A stretch of 64,000 bases of DNA from Terriglobia bacterium (GTDB lineage Bacteria > Acidobacteriota > Terriglobia > Acidiferrales > UBA7541). The stretch spans positions 1 through 64,000 of the forward strand of contig JAIMAG010000008.1 in assembly GCA_023512135.1 (NCBI GenBank), read 5' to 3'. Of this stretch, positions 19,127 to 27,499 are shown one piece after another. Made by a program: the position numbers and the translations under genes. How positions within the stretch are numbered: position 1 is the stretch's first letter; the number at the start of each line of letters is the position of its first letter. The notes under the pieces were generated by a model that made no database searches, was not told the DNA's origin, and saw only the letters and a list, made by a program, of their open reading frames with translations.

Positions 19127-19220
19127 CCCTGGGTTGCTATTCTATCGTGTAGCCCAATCCTCGCGCGCAATATTCTGTGCCTGCCGCGAATGCCGCAGGG
19201 TCGGCCGGCATGGCTGCCTC

Positions 19221-19229
19221 TGCTATGAT
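19221..19229 (+). promoter_or_regulatory. Extended -10 box (TGC-TATGAT) of the DUF971 gene
   Basis: TGC followed by TATGAT (19224-19229) ends nine bases before the ATG at 19239. A transcript starting about seven bases after the box would have almost no leader. Confidence 0.45.
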
Positions 19230-19238
19230 GGTTTTGCT

Positions 19239-19625
19239 ATGCCGGCGCCGCAGGATCCGAGAAAAAAGCCCGTTCGTGTTCAGGTTCACGTAACTTCCGG
19301 TGCCGGCGTAGACGTGCAGTGGTCGGACGGCCATACCAGCCACTACGACTTTGTCTATCTCCGAGAGCACTGCCCCTGTGCCGGCTGTGCCGACGAGCGT
19401 GCCCGGAACGCAGCACGGACGGCAGAACAGAATCCAGCCTCCCTCAATCCGCTGCCGATTTTCCGGCCCCGGCCCTCGGCCCGCGCGGCAGCGCCGGTCG
19501 GCAACTATGCCATTCAGATCAGCTTCACCGATGGCCACTCGGCCGGCATCTACAGCTTCGACTATTTGCGTGAAATCTGTCCGTGCCCGGATTGCGAGAA
19601 AACCTTTCGCTCCGGTCGTTCGTAG
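19239..19625 (+). CDS. DUF971 protein (gamma-butyrobetaine hydroxylase-like N-terminal domain)
   Basis: 128 residues. The DUF971 domain is recognised by VDVQWSDGHTSHYDFVYLRE, the cysteine-rich HCPCAGCADE, then SFTDGHSAGIYSFDYLREIC and a second cysteine pair CPCPD. The domain is found alone in bacteria and at the N-terminus of eukaryotic gamma-butyrobetaine hydroxylase, where cysteines bind zinc. The stand-alone protein has been linked by others to iron-sulphur cluster or Mrp-type proteins; nothing nearby tests this. ATG at 19239 is chosen because the upstream part of the frame overlaps the promoter. Confidence 0.85.
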   Translation: MPAPQDPRKKPVRVQVHVTSGAGVDVQWSDGHTSHYDFVYLREHCPCAGCADERARNAARTAEQNPASLNPLPIFRPRPSARAAAPVGNYAIQISFTDGHSAGIYSFDYLREICPCPDCEKTFRSGRS

Positions 19626-19730
19626 GATGCCAGAAAACTGTGCCGGGCTAGCTGCGCTCGCGCGCTCGAATATGCGATCGCCACATGCAGTGTCGGGTGC
19701 TGTGTTGTGCCGCAATGCCGGAGCGTCTGC

Positions 19731-20177
19731 CTACACCGCGGCGGGCTTCAGCTCTGCAGTGCAGTAGGCGCAGCGCGATGCTCGCACAGAAATCGTCGAG
19801 TAGCAGAACGGGCAGTCGCGTGTGGTCGGCGCTGTGGCCGCCTCCTGCCTGCGCCGCAGCCGGTTCACCTGCCGCACCAGCACGAATACCGCCAGCGCCA
19901 CGAGCAGAAAATCCAGCACCGTATTCACAAACACTCCGTAGTTCACTGTCACCGCACCGGCGGCCCGCGCCTGTTCCAGCGTCGCAAAGTCGTCGCCGGA
20001 AAGAGTCAGAAACAGATTGCTGAAGTCAGCTTTGCCCAGCAGCAGTCCGATGGGTGGCATCAACACGTCGTTCACCAGCGAGCTGACAATTTTGCCGAAT
20101 GCTGTTCCCAGAATGATCCCCACCGCCATGTCCAGCACGTTTCCCCGCAACGCGAATTCCTTGAACTCTTTCAGCAT
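19731..20177 (-). CDS. mscL: Large-conductance mechanosensitive channel MscL with C-terminal zinc ribbon
   Basis: 148 residues. ATG at 20177 follows a strong ribosome site (GAGGAGGGA). MscL features: [20 protein letters not shown] and [22 protein letters not shown] (first membrane helix), then [22 protein letters not shown] (second helix). The expected C-terminal helix is followed by [18 protein letters not shown], two CxxC pairs forming a zinc ribbon. MscL is a homopentameric inner membrane safety valve opened by membrane tension. A zinc-ribbon tail occurs in some MscL homologues but is absent from E. coli MscL; its role is unknown. Confidence 0.93.
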   Translation of the reverse strand: MLKEFKEFALRGNVLDMAVGIILGTAFGKIVSSLVNDVLMPPIGLLLGKADFSNLFLTLSGDDFATLEQARAAGAVTVNYGVFVNTVLDFLLVALAVFVLVRQVNRLRRRQEAATAPTTRDCPFCYSTISVRASRCAYCTAELKPAAV

Positions 20178-20238
20178 CTGTCCCTCCTCTCCGCCTGCAG
20201 GCTGGAAATCGCGATTCCAACAGCCCGGGCTGCGGCGT

Positions 20239-20598
20239 TCACCCTTGCCGCACCACCAGCGCCACACCCAGAATGCCCCGCGTGATGAGGACTAGGCCGG
20301 CCGCGGTCAGCACCGGTGCCCCCAGCGCTTCCGGAATTGCGCTGAGCGCCAGCAGCATGACTCCTACGAGCAGCAGGGACCCGCCGCGCAACCGGTGCTG
20401 CCAGCGCAGCGCATAGCGGCCTGCTTGCAACCAGGCGCGAAGGCCACGGTAGGCCAGCAACACGGCCACGGCCAACCAGAGCAGCGAGCGCGGATTCAGT
20501 TGCGCCCGCCCGCTCGCTGCCAGCCACACCAGCAGCAGCCCGAGCAGGGCAAACAGCACTTCGGTCACCAACTGGAAAATTCGTGCCGGTTGGGGCAT
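20239..20598 (-). CDS. Hypothetical membrane protein
   Basis: 119 residues if it starts at the ATG at 20598 (an ATG at 20649 is also in frame). Three or four hydrophobic segments are seen: [56 protein letters not shown] and [20 protein letters not shown]. No family is recognised. It lies 61 bases upstream of mscL on the same strand, so the two may be co-transcribed. Confidence 0.6.
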   Translation of the reverse strand: MPQPARIFQLVTEVLFALLGLLLVWLAASGRAQLNPRSLLWLAVAVLLAYRGLRAWLQAGRYALRWQHRLRGGSLLLVGVMLLALSAIPEALGAPVLTAAGLVLITRGILGVALVVRQG

Positions 20599-20682
20599 GA
20601 CTCGCACTAGCCTATCACGGCTGGCCGCCAGCGCAGCGATGCGCTGCATGCGGACATCGGATTTTCCCTGCAAGCTGCCGGG

Positions 20683-20691
20683 TGTTAGAAT
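20683..20691 (+). promoter_or_regulatory. Extended -10 box (TGT-TAGAAT) of trxB
   Basis: TGT followed by TAGAAT (20686-20691), 44 bases before the trxB ATG. No strong -35 hexamer is visible, as expected for an extended -10 promoter. Confidence 0.4.
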
Positions 20692-20735
20692 ACGATGCCT
20701 TTTGCAGGGCACCGATTGTCCGGAACGTAACGCCC

Positions 20736-21674
20736 ATGGGAAACGACACGCGGAAGGTCATCATCATCGGCAGCGGTTGTGCGGGCCTGACAGCGGCCAT
20801 CTATGCAGCCCGTGCGAACCTCCAGCCCCTGGTGGTGGATGGCTACGAACCGGGGGGGCAGTTGACCCTGACCACGATGGTCGAAAATTTCCCGGGCTTT
20901 CCGGAGGGCATCCTCGGTCCTGAGTTGACAGAACGCATGCGCCGTCAGGCGGAGCGCTTCGGCGCGGAATTTCAATCCGGCTCCGTCACCGCGGTCGATC
21001 TCCGCCAGCGTCCTTTCACGGTCGAAGTCGGCCAGCAGACGTTTCGCTGCCAGGCGTTGATCATTGCTTCGGGTGCCTCTGCCCGCCTGCTCGGTCTGCC
21101 CAATGAGCGCAAGCTGATGGGCCACGGCGTTTCCACCTGCGCCACCTGCGACGGTTATTTCTTTCGCGACCGGCATGTCGTGGTGGTGGGTGGCGGCGAT
21201 ACCGCCATGGAAGAGGCCATCTTCCTGACCCGGTTCGCGCGCCAGGTGACCGTTGTCCATCGCCGCAATGAGTTTCGCGCCTCGAAAATCATGCTCGAGC
21301 GCGCCCGCAAGAACGAGAAAATTCGCTTCCTCACCCCGGCCGTGGTTGTGGATGTGCTGGACGCGGAAAAAGGCGCCGTCGAACAGGTTCGCATTCGCAA
21401 CGTGGCCACCGGCGAGGAATCTCTGCTGGCGGCCGAGGGGCTGTTCATCGCCATCGGCCACGAGCCGAACACGAAAATCTTTCAGGGACAGCTCGAAATG
21501 GACTCCGCCGGTTACATCCTCACCCGCAACGGCACGCGCACGAGCGTCCCCGGTGTCTTCGCTGCCGGCGATGTGCAGGACGCTCGCTATCGTCAGGCCG
21601 TCACCGCGGCCGGCAGCGGTTGCATGGCCGCTATGGACGCAGAGAAATTTTTAGAGGAACACCACGACTCGTGA
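20736..21674 (+). CDS. trxB: Thioredoxin reductase
   Basis: 312 residues from the ATG at 20736. FAD-binding motif [10 protein letters not shown] (residues 12-21), redox-active CATC (C135, C138) followed by DGYFF, NADPH-binding [10 protein letters not shown], and the closing [20 protein letters not shown]. TrxB uses NADPH to reduce thioredoxin in the cytoplasm. The frame is open upstream to 20682, but that part overlaps the promoter. The proline dehydrogenase gene follows on the same strand. Confidence 0.95.
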   Translation: MGNDTRKVIIIGSGCAGLTAAIYAARANLQPLVVDGYEPGGQLTLTTMVENFPGFPEGILGPELTERMRRQAERFGAEFQSGSVTAVDLRQRPFTVEVGQQTFRCQALIIASGASARLLGLPNERKLMGHGVSTCATCDGYFFRDRHVVVVGGGDTAMEEAIFLTRFARQVTVVHRRNEFRASKIMLERARKNEKIRFLTPAVVVDVLDAEKGAVEQVRIRNVATGEESLLAAEGLFIAIGHEPNTKIFQGQLEMDSAGYILTRNGTRTSVPGVFAAGDVQDARYRQAVTAAGSGCMAAMDAEKFLEEHHDS

Positions 21675-21741
21675 ATCCGCCATCGCCGTCCGAACCCGCT
21701 GACCCGCGCCCGCCCCGCTCGCCCCGCCCGTGGTGGTAACC

Positions 21742-22653
21742 ATGCTGCGCGCGCTGTTGTTGCAGCTTTCGCGGAGCCGCGCGCTGGCTGCTTGGCTCAC
21801 CCGCAACCGTTTCGCCCGCCGCATGTCCCGCCGTTTTGTAGCCGGCGAAACTCTCGAGGAGGCCTGTGCCGCTGCGCGCGCCTGCAATCAGCGAGGCATG
21901 TCGGCCACGCTGGATCACCTCGGCGAAAACGTCACCAACCCCGATCAGGCGCTCCGCGCTCAGCAAACCTATCTGCAGATCTTCGATTGCATCGAGCAGC
22001 AGCGGCTGCAGGCCAACGTCTCGCTCAAGCTCACCCAGCTCGGACTGGACCTGGACATGGAATTTTGCGCTCGCTTGCTGGAGCCCATCGTGCGCCGCGC
22101 CGAAGCCTGCGGCAGCTTCGTGCGGATCGACATGGAAAGCTCCGCCTATACCGAGCGCACCTTGCAGCTCTGCAAACGCATGCGCGCCATCAGCCCGGCC
22201 GTCGGGGCCGTGATCCAGTCTTACCTGTACCGCAGCGAACAGGACGTCCGCGAGCTCATCGCGCTCGGCTGCCGCATCCGCCTCTGCAAGGGCGCCTACA
22301 AGGAGCCTCCGCAGATTGCTTTCCCGCGCAAGGCCGATGTGGACGCGAACTTCGTTCGCCTGATGCAGATGCTGCTCTCCAGCGATCTCTACCACGCCAT
22401 CGCCACCCACGACCCCCGCATGATTCAGGCCACCAAAGATTTTGCGCGCAGCCGCGGCATCGGCCCCGACCGCTTCGAATTCCAGATGCTGTACGGCATC
22501 CGCCCGGACCTGCAGCAGCAGCTCGTTCGCGAAGGCTACCGCGTACGCATCTACATCCCTTTCGGCCGGGACTGGTTCCCCTATTTCATGCGCCGGCTGG
22601 CCGAGCGCCCCGCCAACCTGCTCTTCTTGCTCCGGAACCTGTTCCGCGGTTGA
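21742..22653 (+). CDS. Proline dehydrogenase (monofunctional PutA-type PRODH)
   Basis: 303 residues. Family features: LDHLGENVTNPDQAL, SLKLTQLGLDLD, the FAD/substrate segment VRIDMESSAYTERTL, AVIQSYLYRSEQDV, RLCKGAYKEPPQIAF and FEFQMLYGIRPDLQQQLVREGYRVRIYIPFG. It oxidises proline to pyrroline-5-carboxylate with FAD and passes electrons to the respiratory chain. The aldehyde dehydrogenase half of PutA is absent and no partner is seen in the window. ATG at 21742 is preferred over GTG at 21730. Confidence 0.93.
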   Translation: MLRALLLQLSRSRALAAWLTRNRFARRMSRRFVAGETLEEACAAARACNQRGMSATLDHLGENVTNPDQALRAQQTYLQIFDCIEQQRLQANVSLKLTQLGLDLDMEFCARLLEPIVRRAEACGSFVRIDMESSAYTERTLQLCKRMRAISPAVGAVIQSYLYRSEQDVRELIALGCRIRLCKGAYKEPPQIAFPRKADVDANFVRLMQMLLSSDLYHAIATHDPRMIQATKDFARSRGIGPDRFEFQMLYGIRPDLQQQLVREGYRVRIYIPFGRDWFPYFMRRLAERPANLLFLLRNLFRG

Positions 22654-22813
22654 GGTGCTCTGCTGCGCGTCCGCGTGGCCTGCTTCTCTCGCGCCCCTGC
22701 GACTCGGCCCACCCGAAGCGAGAACTCGGCTGGAACGGCAAAGTCTGACCGTCTTCGCCGCTGCACTTTGCAGCGCACATTTTCCGCTTGGCTGTGGACA
22801 CCCGACGCGGCTA

Positions 22814-23527
22814 CTAACCCAGAGTCTGGCCGGGTTGCAGGGCGTGGATTTCCAGGCCGGCGATATCTCGGGTCAGCTCCTGCAGGGCAGCCGGTGTTCC
22901 GGTCAGGGGTGGGAAGGTGCCGTAGTGCATGGGGATCACCTGCCGTGCGCCCAGCAGGCGGATCGCCAGGGCCGCCTCGCGTGGACCCATGGTGAACAGA
23001 TCGCCGATCGGCAGGCAGACCACCTCCGGCTTGTAGAGCTCGCCAATCAGTTTCATGTCGCCAAACACCGCAGTGTCGCCAGCGTGGTACAACGTCAGCC
23101 CGCCGGGCAGCCGCACGACATATCCGCAGGCCTCGCCGCCATAGACAATTTTCCCTTCATCCAGGATGCCGCAGGAATGCACCGCATGGACCATCGTGAC
23201 TTCGCATTCGCCCACTGTTTGGGTGCCGCCTTTGTTCATGGGCAGCGTGTTGCCTACGCCCTTTGACTCCAGCCAGGCGCAGGTCTCGTAGATGGCCACC
23301 ACCTGCGGTTTGTGTTCGCGGGCCAGCGCCACCGCGTCGGCAATGTGGTCGAAATGTCCGTGCGTGATCAGCAGGGTGTCAATCCGGGCCGGTTTCTTCT
23401 CTGCTTCCGGGCAGGCCGGATTGCCCATCACCCAGGGATCGATCAGCAGCACCTTTCCGGAAGGCGTCGTGATCCGAAACGTCGCATGTCCGAGCCAGGT
23501 AATCTGATTCCCGCGTAGATTCAGCAT
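22814..23527 (-). CDS. UPF0173 metal-dependent hydrolase (metallo-beta-lactamase fold)
   Basis: 237 residues. The metal-binding motif HGHFDH (H56, H58, D60, H61) is preceded by WLGHATFRI and VLLIDPWVMGNP and followed by MHAVHSCG and YHAGDTAVFGDM; HYGTFPPLTG is near the end. This is the UPF0173 pattern (YtkL-like). These enzymes bind two metal ions; the natural substrate is unknown. The ATG at 23527 follows GGAGGCAAC. It is encoded divergently from the ferredoxin gene. Confidence 0.88.
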   Translation of the reverse strand: MLNLRGNQITWLGHATFRITTPSGKVLLIDPWVMGNPACPEAEKKPARIDTLLITHGHFDHIADAVALAREHKPQVVAIYETCAWLESKGVGNTLPMNKGGTQTVGECEVTMVHAVHSCGILDEGKIVYGGEACGYVVRLPGGLTLYHAGDTAVFGDMKLIGELYKPEVVCLPIGDLFTMGPREAALAIRLLGARQVIPMHYGTFPPLTGTPAALQELTRDIAGLEIHALQPGQTLG

Positions 23528-23621
23528 GTTGCCTCCGATTCCCCCACGCTAGTTTTTCCCGCTGCCGGCCGTTTCGTCAAGAACGGTACTGCCTCGCCCC
23601 GGCCCTGGGTGCTGTCGGGGG

Positions 23622-23650
23622 TTGTCGCCGCGCCGCTTTGATGTTATAAA
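23622..23650 (+). promoter_or_regulatory. Promoter of the ferredoxin gene
   Basis: TTGTCG (23622-23627), 17-base spacer, TATAAA (23645-23650), with TG one base before the -10 box. The start codon is at 23716 behind GAGGAGAAG. Confidence 0.6.
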
Positions 23651-23715
23651 CAGCTTGTAGCGCGCCGCGCGAGGTGGTAGTAGGGAAGGCACAGTCTTAC
23701 CGAGGAGAAGCGACG

Positions 23716-23991
23716 ATGGCGTACGTGATTGCAGAGCCCTGCATTGGAACGAAGGATACGGCGTGTGTCGATGTCTGCCCGGTGGATTGCATCCATCCAC
23801 GCAAAGACGAGCCGGATTTCGAAAAGGAGCCGCAGCTCTACATCGACCCTGACACCTGCATTGATTGCGGCGCCTGTGTGCCGGTTTGTCCGGTGACCGC
23901 TATTTTTGCCTTGGAAGACTTGCCCGAGAAATGGGCCAATTTTGCCCAGATCAACGCCGAATGGTATAAGAGCCGCGCTGCTGCTGGATAA
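23716..23991 (+). CDS. fdxA: Ferredoxin, FdxA/7Fe type
   Basis: 91 residues from the ATG at 23716, which has a strong ribosome site. Eight cysteines are seen: C9, C17, C21, C25 (CIGTKDTACVDVCPVDCI) and C48, C51, C54, C58 (CIDCGACVPVCPV). The first group, with wide spacing, is typical of the [3Fe-4S]/[4Fe-4S] ferredoxins and the second of a standard [4Fe-4S] site. It carries electrons in the cytoplasm; the partners are not indicated by neighbours. A terminator follows. Confidence 0.92.
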   Translation: MAYVIAEPCIGTKDTACVDVCPVDCIHPRKDEPDFEKEPQLYIDPDTCIDCGACVPVCPVTAIFALEDLPEKWANFAQINAEWYKSRAAAG

Positions 23992-24023
23992 GCCTGCCCC
24001 CTCGTCTCGACGCGAAGCGTTTC

Positions 24024-24062
24024 GGCGGCGTTCCCGGCTGCGGGAGCGCCGCCTTTGTTTTT
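24024..24062 (+). terminator. Intrinsic terminator of the ferredoxin gene
   Basis: A stem of 13 bp, GGCGGCG (24024-24030) to CGCCGCC (24047-24053) with the inner TTCCCG / CGGGAG continuing it (one G-T pair), a 4-base loop, then TTTGTTTTT (24054-24062). Confidence 0.85.
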
Positions 24063-24230
24063 GCGAGCGGCGGCACCGCGTGCCTGCCTTTGGCGCTTTC
24101 CAGAAACGGTGAATCGCGGAAAACAGTTGGAGTGCTGGAAACCGGCCCGCTCACCGAAGCGAACGCTTCCCGCCCTGCAGCATGGCGAGGAACTTGTGCG
24201 AAGCTAGCTCTGCGATGTTTTCCCGTGTCT

Positions 24231-24689
24231 TTAGATTTCGTAGAGCCGGTAGGGGCTTTGGTCGACCATGCCGGACAGCGTCCGCTTGCGGATTTCGTCG
24301 AAGCTGGTGTGGAACAGAATCTTCTCGACGGCGCCCTGCACATCCTGCCAGAGTTGTTTCAACCCGCAGGCTTGGCTCTCGGGACAACTGTAGTGTTCGC
24401 GCAGACTCACTTCGATGCAGCTCGCCTGTGAAAATTTTCCATCTACCGCCTTCAGCACGTCCCCCACGGAGATTTGATCGGGCGGCCGGCTCAGCAGATA
24501 TCCACCCCGTGCCCCGCGTCGGCTCTCGAGGAATCCGGCGCGCTTCAGGGTCAGCAGAATGTGCTCCAGGTACTTGACGGGGATGCTGTGGCTTTCGGCA
24601 ATCTCGTGGATCGTGGCCATCTGGGGGTATTTCAGGCTCAGGTACAAGACGGCCTTGGCAGCATACTCGCCTTTGGCACTGATGCGCAT
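24231..24689 (-). CDS. Rrf2-family transcriptional regulator with three cysteines
   Basis: 152 residues. Winged-helix DNA-binding domain (residues 1-75: YAAKAVLYLSLKY, IHEIAESHSIPVKYLEHIL, RGARGGYLLSRPP). Cysteines C91, C102 and C108 lie in the dimer region where IscR and NsrR bind an Fe-S cluster; spacing here is C-x10-C-x5-C, which differs from IscR (x5, x5) and NsrR (x7, x5). It is likely a redox or Fe-S sensing repressor (inference from family). It is encoded divergently from the type III PKS, and the 140-base gap between the two starts is where an operator would lie. Confidence 0.88.
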   Translation of the reverse strand: MRISAKGEYAAKAVLYLSLKYPQMATIHEIAESHSIPVKYLEHILLTLKRAGFLESRRGARGGYLLSRPPDQISVGDVLKAVDGKFSQASCIEVSLREHYSCPESQACGLKQLWQDVQGAVEKILFHTSFDEIRKRTLSGMVDQSPYRLYEI

Positions 24690-24801
24690 GACAGTCGTCT
24701 CGATCCAGTATGTTTAGAGTTCCACAGACCTGTGCTCCTGTCAATCGCCCCGGGCCTGCGCTGGCCTCGTTCTGCTTGCCGCTGCTCTCGTTTTCTGCAT
24801 C

Positions 24802-24807
24802 TATACT
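24802..24807 (+). promoter_or_regulatory. Candidate -10 box (TATACT) of the PKS gene
   Basis: TATACT ends 22 bases before the ATG at 24830. A TTGC-type -35 lies about 19-20 bases upstream. No clear ribosome site precedes the ATG. Confidence 0.4.
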
Positions 24808-24829
24808 AGTGGGCGTAAAAACTCGCGCT

Positions 24830-25939
24830 ATGGGTTCCGCGCAGAACGTCGTTTTGCTTTCCTGTGCGACCAGTGTCCCCCCGCGCCGCTTCACGCAGCA
24901 GCAGGCGCTCGAACTGGCCGGCTACACCAGTCCGCGCATTCGCGAAATTTTTCTCAACTCCGGGATCGACGGGCGCCACTTCTGGCTCGACCCGGAAAAC
25001 TTCACGTCCAACGAAACGCCCGACGAACTCCATCGTCGTTACCGCGAAGGCGCGCTGCATCTGGCCTGTCAGGCGGCCACCGACTGCCTGCGCGCTGCCG
25101 GCCTGCAGCCCGCCGACGTGGATTGTCTGTTCGTGGCTTCCTGCACCGGATATCTCTGTCCCGATTTGTCCACCCGCCTGGCCGGCCACCTGCCGATGCG
25201 CAGCGATGTCCAGCGAGGCGCTTTGCTCGGCCACGGGTGCGCGGGAGCGCTGCCGCTGCTGCAGCGCGCTGCCGATTTCGCACGCGCCCATCCGGGCCGG
25301 CGCGCGCTGGCCATCGCCGTAGAGATTTGCTCGGCAGCCTACTACCTGGACAACACGCTCGAAACTGTTATCGGCAATGCCATCTGTGCCGACGGTGCGG
25401 CCGCCGTGCTGCTCTCTACTACCAGCAGCTCCACGGAATCCCGAGCGACGCCCGTGCTGCTCGATTTTTACTCCGTGCTCGACCCGGCGCATCAGGACAA
25501 AGTGGGATTCGAGCAGCGGGAAGGGAAGTTGCGGATTATCCTGGCGGCGGAGATTCGCCACCTGGCCGGCCCGATTGTCGACCGGTGCCTGGATGGCCTG
25601 CTGACTCCCCGCGGCCTGCGCCGCGACCAGATTCGCTTCTGGATTCTGCACCCGGGCGGGCGCAAAGTTCTCGATGCCGCCGCCCGCTATCTCGGGCTGA
25701 CCGATGACCAGCTCGTTTTTTCGCGGCGTGTGCTGCGCGATTTTGGCAATATGTCTTCGCCCACGGTTCTGTTCGTGTTGCACGAGGTGCTTCGTTCCGG
25801 CCAGCCGCGCCCGGGTGATTATGGTGTGCTGCTGGCGCTGGGGCCGGGTTTCGTGGCAGAAGCCGCGCTGTTGCAGTGGCAGCTTCCGGGACAGTCCGAA
25901 GCAGCCAGCCTTTTCTCGCAGGGGGTGCAGGGACAATGA
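24830..25939 (+). CDS. Type III polyketide synthase (chalcone/stilbene synthase family)
   Basis: 369 residues from the ATG at 24830. The full catalytic triad is present: Cys137 in GHGCAGALP, His274 in ILHPGGRKVL and Asn307 in DFGNMSSPTVL, with the C-terminal GDYGVLLALGPGF loop. These homodimeric enzymes extend acyl-CoA starters with malonyl-CoA to alkylpyrones, alkylresorcinols or similar lipids. The stop codon overlaps the start of the cupredoxin gene (ATGA), so the two are translationally coupled. No methyltransferase or oxidoreductase partner like that of Bacillus bpsAB is next to it. The product cannot be predicted from the sequence alone. Confidence 0.93.
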   Translation: MGSAQNVVLLSCATSVPPRRFTQQQALELAGYTSPRIREIFLNSGIDGRHFWLDPENFTSNETPDELHRRYREGALHLACQAATDCLRAAGLQPADVDCLFVASCTGYLCPDLSTRLAGHLPMRSDVQRGALLGHGCAGALPLLQRAADFARAHPGRRALAIAVEICSAAYYLDNTLETVIGNAICADGAAAVLLSTTSSSTESRATPVLLDFYSVLDPAHQDKVGFEQREGKLRIILAAEIRHLAGPIVDRCLDGLLTPRGLRRDQIRFWILHPGGRKVLDAAARYLGLTDDQLVFSRRVLRDFGNMSSPTVLFVLHEVLRSGQPRPGDYGVLLALGPGFVAEAALLQWQLPGQSEAASLFSQGVQGQ

Positions 25940-26349
25940 GCCTTCGACTTCTGGCAGTTTCCGCAGCGCTGCTGGTTGCAGCGCTTGCATCCATGTCCAC
26001 TCAGCAACCCGAGCCGGCACCGGCTCAGGAAATCGAAGTCACGGCCAAAAAATATGAATTTCAGCCGTCCGAGATTCGCGTCCGCCAGGGCACGCGTGTG
26101 CGGCTGCGTGTCCGTGCGCTCGACCGCGCTCACGGCATCGAATTCCGTCTCCATCCGGAAGGTGGTCCGCAGGAAGGGCCTGCCGGCCTGCGCTTCCCCG
26201 GCGAGCAGAAAAAATGGAAGCTCGAGCCGAATCAGGAGCAGGTGATTGAATTCACCGCCGAGCGCCCCGGCACGTATGCGTTTCACTGTGCGGTCTTTTG
26301 CGGTCTCGGTCATCGCCGCATGAAGGGCACGCTCGTCGTTGAACCCTAG
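25936..26349 (+). CDS. Exported cupredoxin resembling the CuA domain of cytochrome oxidase subunit II
   Basis: 137 residues. A signal peptide or membrane anchor (about 1-22) is followed by a Pro-rich spacer and a cupredoxin fold (EIEVTAKKYEFQPSEIRV). Copper ligands match the CuA pattern: H66 and the loop C118-AVF-C122-GLG-H126-RR-M129. The Glu that normally sits between the two cysteines is Val or Phe here; that residue binds copper through its backbone, so a CuA site remains possible. There is no long N-terminal two-helix hairpin as in COX2. It overlaps the PKS gene by four bases. It may be an electron carrier or copper protein in the periplasm working on the PKS product or independently (inference). 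Confidence 0.82.
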   Translation: MSLRLLAVSAALLVAALASMSTQQPEPAPAQEIEVTAKKYEFQPSEIRVRQGTRVRLRVRALDRAHGIEFRLHPEGGPQEGPAGLRFPGEQKKWKLEPNQEQVIEFTAERPGTYAFHCAVFCGLGHRRMKGTLVVEP

Positions 26350-26371
26350 CGCACCGGCGCGGCAGATGTCT

Positions 26372-26746
26372 TCAGGCGGTTTCGATGCGGGGAAACGATG
26401 CCTTCGCGGGCCGCCCGCCGCGTTCGAGTTCTCCGAGCCACTGCCGGGCTGCGCTTCGCAATTTCTCCAGGTGTATGCCCAGAAAATTCTCCGGTGCGTT
26501 CTCCAGCTTCTTCAATGCAGAGGCCAGCAGCCTCTGTGCCCCGGTCGTGTTCCCGTGCTGGTAGTGATGGAAGGCCGCTGCGATCTGGATCAATCCCTGC
26601 AGACGGGTTCGTTCCGGCTCGACCGCTCGCAACCAGATGGCTTCCCAGGTTTCGTGGGTTTCGAAGAACAGCTCCTGGTTGAACTGGGCGATGCCCTGCT
26701 CAAAAATCCTTCGGAATTCCTCCCGCTCGTCGGCTCGCGCGTTCAT
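26372..26746 (-). CDS. DUF309 protein
   Basis: 124 residues. The DUF309 core is seen: FNQELFFETHETWEAIWLRA and LQGLIQIAAAFHHYQHGN, with GAQRLLASALKKL following. Several conserved His and Glu residues in these helices suggest a metal site, but the function is unknown. The ATG at 26746 is 17 bases downstream of the pgpA stop codon, so they form a two-gene operon. Confidence 0.85.
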   Translation of the reverse strand: MNARADEREEFRRIFEQGIAQFNQELFFETHETWEAIWLRAVEPERTRLQGLIQIAAAFHHYQHGNTTGAQRLLASALKKLENAPENFLGIHLEKLRSAARQWLGELERGGRPAKASFPRIETA

Positions 26747-26763
26747 TTTGAGCAGGTTGTCGC

Positions 26764-27306
26764 TCACAGCCAGCCCGCGGCCCGTGCGGCCAGCAGCACC
26801 GCGGCGGCGTAGGCGCCAGCCAGCCAGTCGTCGGCCATGATGCCCCATCCGCCCGGCAGTGTTTCCGTCCGCCGGATCAGCCACGGCTTCCAGATATCCA
26901 GCACGCGAAACAGAACGAATCCGGCCACCAGACCTTGCCAGTCGCCCGCAGCAATTCCGAGCCACGCGATCATCTGGCCGGAGACTTCGTCGATCACGAT
27001 CGCGCTCGGGTCCCGTTGCGAAAACCAGGCCACGGCACGACCTGCAGCCCACAGCCCGGCCAGCGCCACGGCGACGAGCGCAGCACACTGCACGGCGAGC
27101 GGCATCGGCGAAGCCGACCACGCCGCCGCGGCTGGTCCGCTCGCGCAAGCCGCCAGCCAGCTCGTCAGCGCGTGCAGGGCCAGCGCCAGCGCTGAGGCGC
27201 ACGTGCCCGGTGCTCGCGGTATCTGTCCGATGCCGAAGCCCGTTGCTACCCACCAGGCGAGTCCGCGCCGCCTGCCCGTGGCGTTGCTCGGTGTGCTGTG
27301 GCCCAT
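26764..27306 (-). CDS. pgpA: Phosphatidylglycerophosphatase A
   Basis: 180 residues from the ATG at 27306; a longer frame upstream is not supported by the family. The N-terminal GFGIGQIPRAPGTCAS, the DEVSGQMIAWLG catalytic segment and MADDWLAGAYAAAVLL are the PgpA signatures, with four hydrophobic helices. It dephosphorylates phosphatidylglycerophosphate to phosphatidylglycerol at the inner membrane. Encoded ahead of the DUF309 gene. Confidence 0.9.
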   Translation of the reverse strand: MGHSTPSNATGRRRGLAWWVATGFGIGQIPRAPGTCASALALALHALTSWLAACASGPAAAAWSASPMPLAVQCAALVAVALAGLWAAGRAVAWFSQRDPSAIVIDEVSGQMIAWLGIAAGDWQGLVAGFVLFRVLDIWKPWLIRRTETLPGGWGIMADDWLAGAYAAAVLLAARAAGWL

Positions 27307-27475
27307 CTCCGCGGCCGATGATACCGAAAAGTGGCTTTTGCTGCTGCCCCCTGCGATGTGCGCACGACAGGGCAGCGGGGTGAGGAATCGGAAAAACATC
27401 GATCCTAGCGCCGGCGTTCGTAGTTCCCACCCCGGTGCGCAGCCGCCGCTTTGTGCGCTATTTTCGGCAGCGCCC

Positions 27476-27484
27476 TGCTAGAAT
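27476..27484 (+). promoter_or_regulatory. Extended -10 box (TGC-TAGAAT) of galE
   Basis: TGC followed by TAGAAT (27479-27484); the galE start codons (GTG at 27500 or 27506) follow 15-21 bases later, behind a run of five G that can serve as ribosome site for 27506. Confidence 0.5.
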
Positions 27485-27499
27485 CCCAGAACGCAGGGG

